NCBI GenBank assembly: GCA_039654915.1
Contig: JBDJPA010000011.1
Span: 992,001 to 1,056,000 of the forward strand
Direction of reading: 5' to 3'
Source: Aquilaria yunnanensis
Taxonomy: Eukaryota; Streptophyta; Magnoliopsida; Malvales; Thymelaeaceae
DNA: 64,000 nt
The position numbers were made by a program, and so were the translations under genes. Below the pieces are notes generated by a model. The model had not been told where the DNA came from. It saw only the letters and a list, made by a program, of their open reading frames with translations, and made no database searches. This document shows positions 52,980-63,060 of this stretch, in pieces. The stretch's first letter is position 1. Every line of letters starts with the position of its first letter.

Positions 52980-54575
52980 GGGTTCATTTCATTTTTTTGT
53001 TCTATTTATCTTGCACCCCTTCATTTTAATTTATTTTCCCTGTTTTTTATATTTACTTTTTTCAGTTTTACTTTTTTTTTTTTTCCATTTTCTCATCGTT
53101 TTCCCGTTTTCCCTTTTCTTTTTCATTTTTTGCATTATTTCCAGTTTTTCTATTATTCTGTTTCCAATTTTATTCCTTTTTTTTTTGTTTTTCAATGTTT
53201 TATATTTTATTTTTATTTTATTAAAATTTTTTTAATCAATTTTTTCTTGTTCTTTTAGATAAATTAGTTTTTATTCTTTTATTAGTCTCTATTTATTTTT
53301 TTATGAGTAATTTTTTTTCTTTTACAAGCAGCTATTCGTTCTTTTACCAATTTCTACTTGTTCTTTAGATAAATTAAGTTTTTGCTCTGTTATTACTAGT
53401 TATTCATAATTATTGATTCTTATATATATATATATTAGTAGTTATTTGTTCTTTTATCATTATTTTTTTATTCTTTTATTAGCAGTTATTTGTTCTTTTA
53501 CTAGCTGTTATTTATTTTTTTTAATTATCTATCTTTTATTTTTAGTTATAGTTTTCCATTTATCTTATTGGTAGCTTTTTTTTCCCCAATTTTTACTTGT
53601 TCCTTTGGATAAATTAGTTTTCTTATTTTAATAGTAGCTGTTTATTTTTTTTTATAGTAAGTGTTTGTTCTTTTGCTAGCAGTTATTCATTCTTTTATTA
53701 CTTTCTGCTTATTCTTTAAATAAATTAGTTATTTATTTTTTTATTAGTAGTTATTTATTTTTTTATTAATAGTTGTTTGGTCATCAAGTTCATCTAAAGG
53801 AATAACTATGAATTGATAAAAGGATAAACAAATTCTAATTAAAAAATAATGAGCTAATGATAAAAGAACAAATATCAAGTTCATATAAAAGAACAAATAC
53901 AAACTAACAAAAGAAGAAAAACACCAACTACCAAAAGAGCAAATGACTAGTAACAAAAGAATAAAAAATTTAGTGACTTTAAAAGAACAAGCAGAAACTG
54001 ATAGAAGATCTAATTATTACTAAAAAAATACAAATAGCTACTAATAAAAAAAATAAACAACAAATTCATTTAAAGAAACAAACATGAACAAATAAAACAA
54101 CAAACACATATTGATAAAATAATATAGCTAGGTGAAAAGAAAATAAAATGTTTTATCAGTTTAAAAAAAAAAAGGAAATGTAAAAAATAGAAAAACATTG
54201 GAAATAGAAAAAAGGGAAAAATTTAAAAAACCGGAAAAAAAATGAAAATTTAAAAAATGCAACAAATGAAGAACAGAAAAACGTAAAGAGAAATTTTTTA
54301 TAAAAAAAAGAAGAAAAAAAAGCGGAAAAGTTAAAAATTTGAAACGAAAAAAAGAAAATAAAACAAAAACAAAATCGGAAAAAAAAAAAGAAAAGAAAAA
54401 TGCTAATTAAGATGAAAGTGAAAGAAACAAACCGGAAAAAAGAAAAGCGAAAAAACATTGGAACGATGCCAAACAAAAAGACGAAACAAACAAGCATAAC
54501 TGAGTAAAAAAAGCTTTAGCAACGAAATAAACAAACTAGAAAAGGCAAAGCTAACAAAAAATGAAAAGAAAAAAA
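52980..54575. repeat. T-rich/A-rich giant inverted repeat of degenerate TTTGTTCTTTTA units
   Basis: From about 52,980 to 53,770 the plus strand is T-rich with recurring (TTATT)TGTTCTTTTATTAGTAG units. From about 53,790 to 54,575 it is A-rich with the inverse AAAGAACAAAT. The arms, each about 780 bp, meet near 53,775. The centre (53,770-53,830) includes TAGTTGTTTGGTCATCAAG. Both arms lack ORFs beyond low-complexity frames. Confidence 0.7.
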
Positions 54576-54579
54576 TAGT

Positions 54580-54660
54580 CATGCACGAGATTTGAACCCA
54601 CACTTGTTGCTATTACAAGCAACAAACTGTCACTCTGACCAAAGCTTCAAGTTGTGTGAA
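54580..54660 (-). other. tRNA-like Pol III promoter sequence
   Basis: On the minus strand TTGGTCAGAGTGAC resembles an A box, and about 30-40 bp later GGGTTCAAATCTC is close to the B-box consensus GGTTCGAnTC. It sits exactly at the edge of the long inverted repeat, suggesting a SINE head or a tRNA-derived transposon end rather than a working tRNA gene; no full cloverleaf was identified. Confidence 0.45.
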
Positions 54661-55489
54661 GCCATGCTAAAATTATTTAAGTAGTGACTTATGTGTCCAG
54701 ACATACAAATACGCTTGGTGCACCCAAATCTAATTTTTATTTCATATTTTACTTCTTTTTTAGCTAATTCAAAAATTGATACTCTATTTACCTGATAAGT
54801 AGTTATAAAGCATTAGGTTCAGGATTCTCAAAATCCTTAAAAAGTTAAATAATAGGCAAGTAACATTTTTAAAAAGTGAGAATCTATAAAAAGTCAACTC
54901 TAATTTTTATATGTGTGATTCATGCCTCATAAACAAACTGAACAAAGAATTTAACCTTCGCATGTTTGGCTGAGGTATTTTTCATATTTCTTTACACTTT
55001 CAGTGCAGTTACAAAAAATGTACCATTTAAAACCTCAGGTGCATACTTTTGATTTTTGTAAAAAAGTCTAGAAGCTAAATGTGTAATTTTAGGATTTTTT
55101 GGATTTTTTTTAAAAAAATCAGTCATTACTTTGTAATATTCTAAAAGTTCAGGAGCCAAATATAAATATTTGAATGTTCAACACGGCATGTTGCAATTCT
55201 ACTGAATTGTGACAGATGAGGATTTCTTGGAGAATGTGACAGATGAGGATTTCTTGGAGAATGAGAATGATACATAATAACTCTCCAAGTTGAACCAAAC
55301 ATAAAACTGTCTGGATTTTAATTTTCTAAACATGCAGTTAGCCACATTACACACCTAGAGATTTTCTTTCCTTTCAAGTTCACCTATCGAACTCAAACTT
55401 CAAACATGTTTTACGTAAAGCCCTCTAATTAACAGAATCAAGCCACCCCAATTGCTCGCACAATTAGCACTTTAGAGTGCAATAGGGAT
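54661..55489. other. Intergenic DNA with dispersed repeat
   Basis: AT-rich. Contains two adjacent 27-bp copies of GTGACAGATGAGGATTTCTT... at 55,209-55,262. The block 55,190-55,340 is the inverse of 43,010-43,150. Confidence 0.6.
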
Positions 55490-56017
55490 TTAGATGTTTT
55501 AAAATAGAAAACCAAGGTTTTCTACATGAATTTTCTAAAGTTTAGAAAAATAAGATTTTCCACATTTTTAAAATATATTATGCACTTAGAATTTTATCAA
55601 AGGAACTTCAAAAAAGAAAAATAGAGAAATCACTACAACAAAACTTTGAAATAGAGACCGACAATATCCACTATTTTTTGGTAGCAAAAAAGTAAAATAA
55701 CTTTTTGGGTAACCGAATGACTATCATTTATTTCAGTGGCTAGACGGTCGCTCTTGACAACTGTCCTAGCCATCATTTTCTTGACCCCATATTTTGGTGC
55801 AAAAAAGGTAGCCAAAATAGTCCAAATTTTAAACTAGTGACCATTTGCTGGTGACTGAAATAAATGATGGCTAGAGTTTGACAACTAGGCTTTTGGTAAC
55901 TATCTAGCCATCGTTTTTTTCAGTTGCTTAAAAGTAAATTAATGACTATTTGGTCACAAAATAACCGATCGCTATATACTCTCTCTTGTAGTGAATTTTC
56001 TATAACTAAACACCACC
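55490..56017. mobile_element. Truncated Harbinger-like MITE containing a CACTA MITE
   Basis: The right end TATAACTAAACACCACC and interior blocks (AGATGTTTTAAAATAGAAAAC, ATGAATTTTCTAAAGTTTAGA) match the Harbinger-like MITE at 17,734-18,029. The left half is missing. A CACTA MITE sits inside at 55,631-55,993. Confidence 0.6.
55631..55993. mobile_element. CACTA-type MITE
   Basis: A 363-bp element. The left end is CACTACAACAAAACTTTG and the right end inverted is CACTACAAGAGAGAGT. It is flanked by AAT on both sides (55,628-55,630 and 55,994-55,996), the 3-bp duplication of CACTA elements. Internal GGCTAGACGG/TAGCCATCG-like repeats near both ends. Confidence 0.82.
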
Positions 56018-56689
56018 TAAATCCTAAGTGTAGCATTTGAAGCTAGACTAAGATCACTTGTAGTTTGGATTGACGAAAAAGTAAGGGAAATTTGTGGGAT
56101 GAGGCAGCAGAGCAGTGTGATGCTAATTAAAGACGTGCGCCTAATATTATCTGCCCATGGAAGAAGCAAAAATATATATTAACTGTTGTAGTCGTAGAAT
56201 TTGGTCATAATTACCAAATTACTCTTAGTTATATTATTATTCATATGATATTTCAAACTTCAGCATATCGTATTCTCATCTTCTCATTTAATGAAATTTG
56301 GCATAGTCTTCGATTGAGATTTCATTTTTGGGAGATTTTTTAGAGAGTTCTGAGTTTTAAATGCATTCAGAAATGTTACTCGTGTGATGAAAACTTCCAA
56401 CATTCTCTTATGAACTCGCATGTTGTAGTAGTTATTCTAGAGTTTTTTAATTACCAAAGTATTGTAATTACAAAACTTAATTACTAAACAATAGTACTTT
56501 CTAACTTATATATTAGCTAATTGTATTTTTTATCTCATATGACAGGCCATGCTTCTATCCCTTGGTCACGTGCCTAGTCATTTTTTCTATTTTTAAAAAT
56601 AAAAGAATTGGATCCCTTCAATTGGCAAGAAAAGGTCAAGACAAGAGAAAAAGCGGACGGATCTAAAATACAGGGCCTATATAATTACG
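56018..56689. other. AT-rich intergenic DNA
   Basis: Nothing recognised; ends at the hAT target duplication TAATTACG. Confidence 0.4.
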
Positions 56690-58229
56690 TAGGGATGGCA
56701 AAAATCGGATCTAACCCGATGACCTGACCCAATCCACCCGAACCCAAGCCCGACTTGACCCGATTTGACTAAAAAAATTAATGACCTGAACCCGACTGTG
56801 CCCAACCCGATCTGAACCCTAATCCAATTAAAGGGAAACCCGAGAAAACCAGAACCCAAATAACCCAAACCTGAAACACCTGAATCCGAAATGACCCGAG
56901 CTTGAATTGACTCGAATCCGAAATGACTCAAACCCAAGACTGACTTGACCTGAATTCGAGATGACCTGATAACTAAACCCAACAATACCCGATTTTAACC
57001 CTTACCATAAACCTTAACTTTCCTCTTTCATTATTTTTCATATTAAGTCAGTCCTAAATATGGAGGTTTCCATATTTAGTAACTTTCATTTTTTGAAACT
57101 TTCATATTCAGTATGCCTTACATTTAGAAATGGTGACTTCTGTTATTAGTAACTTTCATTTTTTGGTACTTCCATATTTAGTAAGCTTTATATTGGGAGA
57201 TGAAACTTTTATATTTAGTAGTTTCATTTCTTTTTTTAAGATATTCATGTTTAATAATTTTCATATTTTGAGAAAGGATTTCTATATTTTGTAACTTCTA
57301 TTTTTTTAGGACTTCTATATATTGCAAGTATCTTATTTGGGGAAAAACATCCATATTTAGTGAATCCCATATTTAGATTTTTCCAACAGAAGTAATTTTT
57401 ATATTTAGTAAGTTTAATGATCTTAATAGACAATTATTAAAATTACAATATTTATCCCTATACTTTTAAGTATAGTGCAATAAGATAAATAAGTTTTAAA
57501 AAATTTTATTTTAGTCATCCATAATAATTACAACATGGATCCTAAAATTTTTAAAATCTTTGCACTTTCATCCAAATTTTTTTAAATTTTACAATGTAGT
57601 CATTGATAATGAACTTGATTTGCATTTTGTTGTAATTTCAAAGAAAATTCATTGAAACATAAGCATAATAAAATTGTCATTGTGTATGTTTGAGTGATAG
57701 CTGAGTGAAGATCTAAATAATCTGTACAATGATAGTTAAAGGGTATGGGTTTAGAAAAACAATCAAATATTACTAACAATGTTAAATTACTTAAATATGT
57801 ACTAAACTATAATGAAGAAGATTTTTATGAATATTTTAATTAAATATACTAAAAAAAAAAATTTAATTTAAATTAAATCACACAAAAAATCAAATTATTT
57901 GATTTAAATTTTTTTAAAAATTGAATAGATTCAATCGTTTTGACTTCACACTAGTAACTCATGTGAACATAAAGGTTGACCGGAATTTGACTTGAAAGTT
58001 GGCCTGAAGTTACCCGAGACTAAAATTGACCCGACCTGAAGTGAATCCGAACCCAAATAAACCTGGCCCAACCCAACTCGAACTCGAAATCAACTCAACC
58101 TGAAATCAACCCGAACCCAAATGACCTGACCTGAACCCGACCTGGACCCGAATTCATGTTAACCCGACTAGACCCGAATCTGAATGACCTAACCCAAACC
58201 TGACCCGACCCACCCAATTTCCATCCCTA
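56690..58229. mobile_element. Non-autonomous hAT element with perfect 8-bp target duplication
   Basis: Starts TAGGGATGGCAAAAATCGG; the inverted right end is TAGGGATGGAAATTGGGTGG. TAATTACG flanks both sides (56,682-56,689 and 58,230-58,237). Both subterminal zones are crowded with CCCGA(A/C)CC and TGACCTGA motifs, and the middle (57,000-57,950) is AT-rich. No transposase. Eight-bp duplications and TAGGG-type ends define plant hAT elements. Confidence 0.88.
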
Positions 58230-58340
58230 TAATTACGGGCTGTTTTCCTCTTTTCCTCAAACTTTCTTAAAAGTTACAAAGGAGGACCTTTCTTTTCAAA
58301 CATGCAATTTTTCTCAAAACATGGAATTCTTTCCAAATAT

Positions 58341-58353
58341 GGCTTTGATACCA
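58341..58353 (-). promoter_or_regulatory. Viral tRNA-Met primer binding site
   Basis: On the minus strand reads TGGTATCAAAGCC, one base off TGGTATCAGAGCC, complementary to plant initiator tRNA-Met as used by caulimovirids. It lies downstream of the leader, where the intergenic region of a circular caulimovirid would place it. Confidence 0.72.
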
Positions 58354-58355
58354 AA

Positions 58356-58665
58356 AACACCTAGGTACTATTAATTATCTATAAACACTCTCAAGGTTCA
58401 ATGATTATTGGAAATCTTAAAGTTGTACAACGGTGTTGTTACACCTAGTCGTGGTCATCAGGTCCACGTTCAGTGACCTCAGGACTAGTGCTAGGTTTCC
58501 AGCCTAATAAAACACCTAGCTACTATTAGTTAACCATAAACACTCTCAAGGTTCAATGATTATTGGAAATCTTAGAGTTGTACAGCGGCGTTGTTACACC
58601 CAGCCGTGGTCATCATCTCCACGTTTGGTGATCTCAGGACTAGTTCCAGGTTTCCAACCTAATAT
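58356..58665. repeat. 155-bp tandem duplication in the viral leader
   Basis: Units 58,356-58,510 and 58,511-58,665 share AACACCTAG, CACTCTCAAGGTTCAATGAT, TTGTTACACC(T/C)AG and CTCAGGACTAGT. They differ at roughly one base in ten by eye. They lie between the poly(A) signal and the primer site. Confidence 0.85.
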
Positions 58666-58759
58666 ACTTCTCTAAGATAAAAATAGCTTTTTGAAAAGTT
58701 TTAAGGATATTGTTAGAAACACTTAGTAAGAACTCAAATCATATGTTGAAACTTCATCC

Positions 58760-59037
58760 TTTATTAACAAAGAACACCAACTTACAAATAACTAGTAAGA
58801 ACTAGTTTACCACACAACAATGAAGAACACCGAAATGGTTACAGCTTTGAATTGTTAAAGTATGAAGCCAAGCTTCAACAGGATCCACACTACTTTTGTA
58901 TAAGTACAAGAACATGACTTAAGAACTAAGCAATATAATACAATCTCTGATGGTAAAGAAGGTGTCCAACACATGGACTGAGAAAGAGAAATGATTTTTC
59001 AGATGCCTTCACTCTGGCAGAAGATATCCTTTTATGG
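58760..59037 (-). promoter_or_regulatory. Viral transcript start and poly(A) region
   Basis: Minus strand: CATAAAAGG, a weak TATA-like site at plus 59,029-59,037; then about 270 nt to AATAAA (plus TTTATT, 58,760-58,765). A poly(A) signal a few hundred bases after the start of the pregenomic RNA is the caulimovirid arrangement. Promoter placement is inferred. Confidence 0.5.
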
Positions 59038-59389
59038 GCAGAACTTTAGAGCCTTAGAGATAAAGCTTAGCTTTACTCCTCCAATCAGAGAAAAAAAGAA
59101 TATGGGACTACTCTATAATGCCTTGCTAGTGCTCTATTATTTTTGGTAGTGGAAATAATCATTCTAGACAGGTGGCTGGCTGCTTCTAGCTTTTTCTTGC
59201 CGACACTTCTACTGAGGCCTTGCTGAGTCACTCCCGTCGGATGAGAATCTGATGCTTTCTTGAATTTTCTGGATCAACTACTTTTGAGCTGATTTTAAAA
59301 TTCTTTCCTTCATTATATTAATGGGAATTTGGCTATCCCTGAACTGCATTCCTTGATAAAATCAATTAAGCATTAAATCCAAAAAATTT

Positions 59390-60470
59390 TCATCTTGATT
59401 TTCTTCATCATTAATTATATCAATTTTATCAATCTAATATTTTCGGGTAAATATTGGTTAAGGATGCATTTATCCCACCATTTTACTTCCCAAACATACT
59501 CTAGACTAAATGGGTATCATAATCCATTTCTTGCTTTTCATAATGTCATTGAAGAATCCAGGGGATTTGGTTCATGAGCACTAAAAAAAATCCGGGAATG
59601 GTAATTTTTTATTTTTCTTGAGGAATTGCTCTTGGAACATGCATAATCCTTTAAAGAATTTCATTACTTTTTTTGGGAAAGAGTCTCTGAACAAACCCTT
59701 TCCAAAGTACTAGTTATATAACCAGTTTGGGAACCTCCTTTGCTTAGTTTTGAATAAAATCATCTAGGAATGTTGATGATCTCTATTCTAGATATGAAAA
59801 ACTTCATCTCACGCTTTGATATAGTCGTAATATGGGTAAAGGGTATTTTCATATTTTCCTCAACTCAGGATTCCTCTTCTTCCGGATGGAACTCCTCATT
59901 CATCAAATGCCCAGACTTTTAGTATTTTAAATGAGAAAATTCCTAACTCTGTAACAAATTTTTATGAAGATTGTCCATCACCATTTTTTATGGTGACTTT
60001 AGTTCTTCTGGATTTATGCTCAATTTCTACAGAACCAGATTCTTGAAAAATTAGTTCAAAGAATGAAGGTTTCTTGAATGACTGCAACTGCCCTTGAGGA
60101 TTCTGGTGGTTGGACCAATATTTTTCTGCCAGTTCAATGATTGAAAGATGATGAAAATTTTTGTCTTTTAAGGAAATTAAGCATTTCCTTTCTATTTCTT
60201 GAAATACAGTTGGTATACCCAGACTGTATAGGGAAATTTCTTGAGGCTTTGGTGGCATTTGATAAAAATTCTTTTGTTTTATTTCTTGGGAATTTTTTCC
60301 TGAATTCAACTTTCTTTTTTTGGAGGGTTCTACCTCAGACTTTATCTTTTTATGAATTAGTTCTTGGGAAGGATTTCCTCTGTAGGGCTTTTCTATTGAA
60401 AGTAATTCTGAGCTAAAAGAGCTTTGGTCAATTCTGCGTCCATTTGTAAACAACTTTCTATCTCCATCAG
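59390..60470 (-). pseudogene. ORF downstream of viral RNase H, function not assigned
   Basis: A 163-residue open stretch (60,453-59,962) is Lys/Ser/Glu-rich with PSKKRKLNSGK, MPPKPQEISLYSLGIPTV and HHLSIIELAEKYW. Degenerate continuation to about 59,390 includes EVKWWDK-like text across stops and frameshifts. It follows the RNase H end after a short gap. In some caulimovirids a translational transactivator occupies this position; I recognise no defining motif, so the role is open. Confidence 0.55.
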
Positions 60471-60559
60471 ATCGTCCTTGGATTCTTGACAGAGAACAGT
60501 TTTGTCCTTCTAGTTCTGGTTCAAGTTCTTTGCCATCTTCTCTCCCCTACAAAAATTCT

Positions 60560-60960
60560 TTGGCCAAGAAGTTAGGAAGAGAGTTAATCTATATATTTAA
60601 TATTAAAATCGAAAGCAGATAAAATGGCTTGCGAACAAGAAAAAATTTGCTTAGAAGCTAAATTTTTAACATCTTTAAGCAAAACATCTTTAGCTGCTTT
60701 ACAATAAACTTTAATTAAGAATTTTTTGTTGAAGAGATCTGTATCAAATTTTGTGACACAAAGTACAATGGCTAAAATTTCTTTTTTAATAGTAGCATAA
60801 TTCTTTTGAGTTTGATTCTAGACTCCTAAGGTAAATCGTACCAATTGTTCTTTATTATCAATTTTCTACTTTAATATTCCACCATAGCCAATATAACTGG
60901 CATCTATTTCAACAATCTTAAATATTTTTGGGTTAGGAATATTGGTGCAAGGAATTTTTT
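60560..60960 (-). pseudogene. Viral RNase H domain, broken
   Basis: Minus-strand text shows EIDASYIGYGGIL (first Asp; the second usual Asp in DASD is Tyr), NYATIKKEILAIVLC (conserved Glu) and VYCKAAKDVL, where D-C-K is expected, so another acidic residue is lost. Stops interrupt after GGILK and RFTLGV. It follows the reverse transcriptase by a short linker. Confidence 0.78.
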
Positions 60961-61860
60961 TTATCCTTCTTTTGACTAGCTAGACAGCCTTAGTTTGTTC
61001 TATACTCTAATTATGAGGGCTTTTTCTTTAATCTATCAAATAAGGGTTTACAATCCTTGGCAAGATTTTTACAGAAATTTGCAACATAATTTAAACTTTC
61101 TAAAAATCTTTGTAATTGTTTCTTATCCTTAATTTCATCAGGAAATTTATTAGCAAAACTTATTGATCTGTCAATAGGCTTAATTGTTCCTTTATGTATT
61201 ATATGGCCCAAAAGTCTAATTTTAGTTTGGAACAATTCCATCTTTTTTGATGATACAACTAATCCTACGTCTTTTACTATTTTTCCCAAAATGGTTTTAG
61301 TGCTTCCAATGCTGATCAATTGATTAAGAAAACACAAGTACATCATCAATGTAAACAATAGTAAAATAGCTATAAGGATTAAAAATTTCATTTATAATTT
61401 TCTGGAATTGTGATGGGGTAGTTTTTAATTCAAATGGCATGACATTCCACTCATAGTGACCAAATGGGACATTAAACCCAATTTTATACTTATCTTTTTC
61501 AGCAATTTGAATCTGCCAGTTTCCTGACTTCATATCAAATTTTGAAAGCACCACAGTATTATGAAGTCTTGATAACAAATATTTCTTATTAGGTATTGGA
61601 TACCTAATCCATAAAAGAACTTTATTTGGCAGTTTGTAATTTATTACCAACCTTCGCACTCCTTTTTCAATCTTAGAGTTTTTGATAACATAAAAAATTG
61701 AACAAGTCCATGGTGAAGAACTATTCCTAATCAATTTCTTATCTATTAATTCTTGGATTTCTTTTCTACAATGAGTCATTAATTCCTCATTCGTTTGGAT
61801 TGCTCTAGACCTTGTGGGAATGTTTTTCTCATTGAATTATGGTGCATACAGAAGATTCAT
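60961..61860 (-). pseudogene. Viral reverse transcriptase
   Basis: Frames 61,779-61,324 and 61,391-61,011 overlap with a shift. Motifs: EIQELIDKKLIRNSSSPW, RRLVINYK, YPIPNKKYLLSRL, KFDMKSGNWQIQI (first catalytic Asp) and FGHYEWNVMPFELK (usual FGLKN altered). The catalytic box YIDDVLVFS is at 61,342-61,353, still intact. Then LLGHIIHKGTIKPI, LQRFLESLNYV and CKPLFDRLKKKPS, the connection region. The motif set is that of Caulimoviridae rather than host Ty3-Gypsy. Confidence 0.88.
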
Positions 61861-61899
61861 AATCTGTTTCTTTCTTTCCCAAAAGGTATTAGGGATATC

Positions 61900-62580
61900 A
61901 GCACAGACCTTTCTAGAAAAAACTTCTTTAAAATGTTATATTCTTTGTTCTAACTCTTTATCCTCCAAATTGTCTTGAACATTTTTTTGTTTTACTTCTT
62001 CTTGTAAACATATAAGAACATTTTTCCCCCCTAAATCCATACTGAGTTCTTCCAGTAATAATATCCTAGAAGGTTCAGCAAATTCAAAAGTTATTTTCTT
62101 CCCAAATTTCATAGTAGAAATCCCATTCATGCTTACCTTAAAAGGCATGATTACGGCTAAGAATAGAATTCCTAAGATTATTTTTTTATTCATGTTTAAA
62201 ACTATAAAATGTTGCTTGATACAGATACCTTCATTACATACATAAACATTTGTTAGTTTAAACCTTATTGGAATGGTTTCCTTGTTGGCAACAGTAATTT
62301 ATCCAAAAGACTTGTCAAGATACTGATAAGGAACAATTTCTTCCTTGATCCAATTTTTATCTGCCTTTGAATCAACTAAGACAATTGCTGTTAATTTGAA
62401 TTGATTCTCTATTAATAAAGTCATTATACTGGTAAATATTTGATTTGGCATAGAATAGACTTCATTAAATTGTAAAGGTTTTTCTTGAAAATAATCTTCT
62501 TCTAAGGCTTTATTTTTTAGAATATTCTTTTCCCTTTCCTTTTGTTTTGCCTTGAATTTGAATTCTTCCAAATTATCCAT
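61900..62580 (-). pseudogene. Viral aspartic protease region
   Basis: Frames 62,580-62,299 and 62,193-61,936 are interrupted by stops. The active-site segment is IVLVDSKADKNWIKE, where DSGA is expected, so the active-site Gly is Lys. ILGILFLAVIMPF and GKKITFEFAEPS correspond to the ILG and C-terminal flap portion of retroviral-type proteases. It precedes the reverse transcriptase, as in caulimovirid polyproteins. Confidence 0.72.
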
Positions 62581-63060
62581 GACTAGTTCATCTTCTGAAA
62601 AATTTTGAGAATATCCTTCAAAATTTTGGAGTTCTAAAATTTCAATTCTGTTCTTGAGGGATTTTATTTCTACTTTGATTTCTGAATTTTTTTCTTTTAA
62701 TTCTGCTATTGTAGGTTCCTTTTGACATTTTTGTGCTTCATCTATCTTTTTAAGATTTCATTTAAACTATAGACGGGAGGCTTAGTTAATTCTTGTATAT
62801 CAACATTCTTTTTGAAATTCTTTATTCCTTGATTTGGTTGATTTTCTTGTTTATTGACCTTATCAAGGTGTGTAAACAAAATTTCTTTTCTTAATTCTAT
62901 AACATCAATCAGTCTTGCTATTTCTAGGATTTTTTCATCTTCTTCAGTAATGACATTAACTTGTAATACATTTAATTGGAGGTTGTCAAAGGTATTCTGT
63001 AGTTGACAAGATTAACAACCATAATTTGAACCACAACTTTCTAATTTAGATTATGAACTA
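62581..63060 (-). pseudogene. Viral linker between coat protein and protease
   Basis: Minus-strand sequence of low complexity, Lys/Glu/Asn-rich across several stops; no defined motif. Kept as part of the viral copy by position. Confidence 0.45.

Noticed and set aside
54156..54497. 113-residue minus-strand Phe-rich ORF
   Set aside because: Product of the A-rich arm of the inverted repeat, pure low complexity.
54580..54660. Possible functional tRNA gene
   Set aside because: Only A- and B-box resemblance; no full cloverleaf, no anticodon arm that could be paired convincingly.
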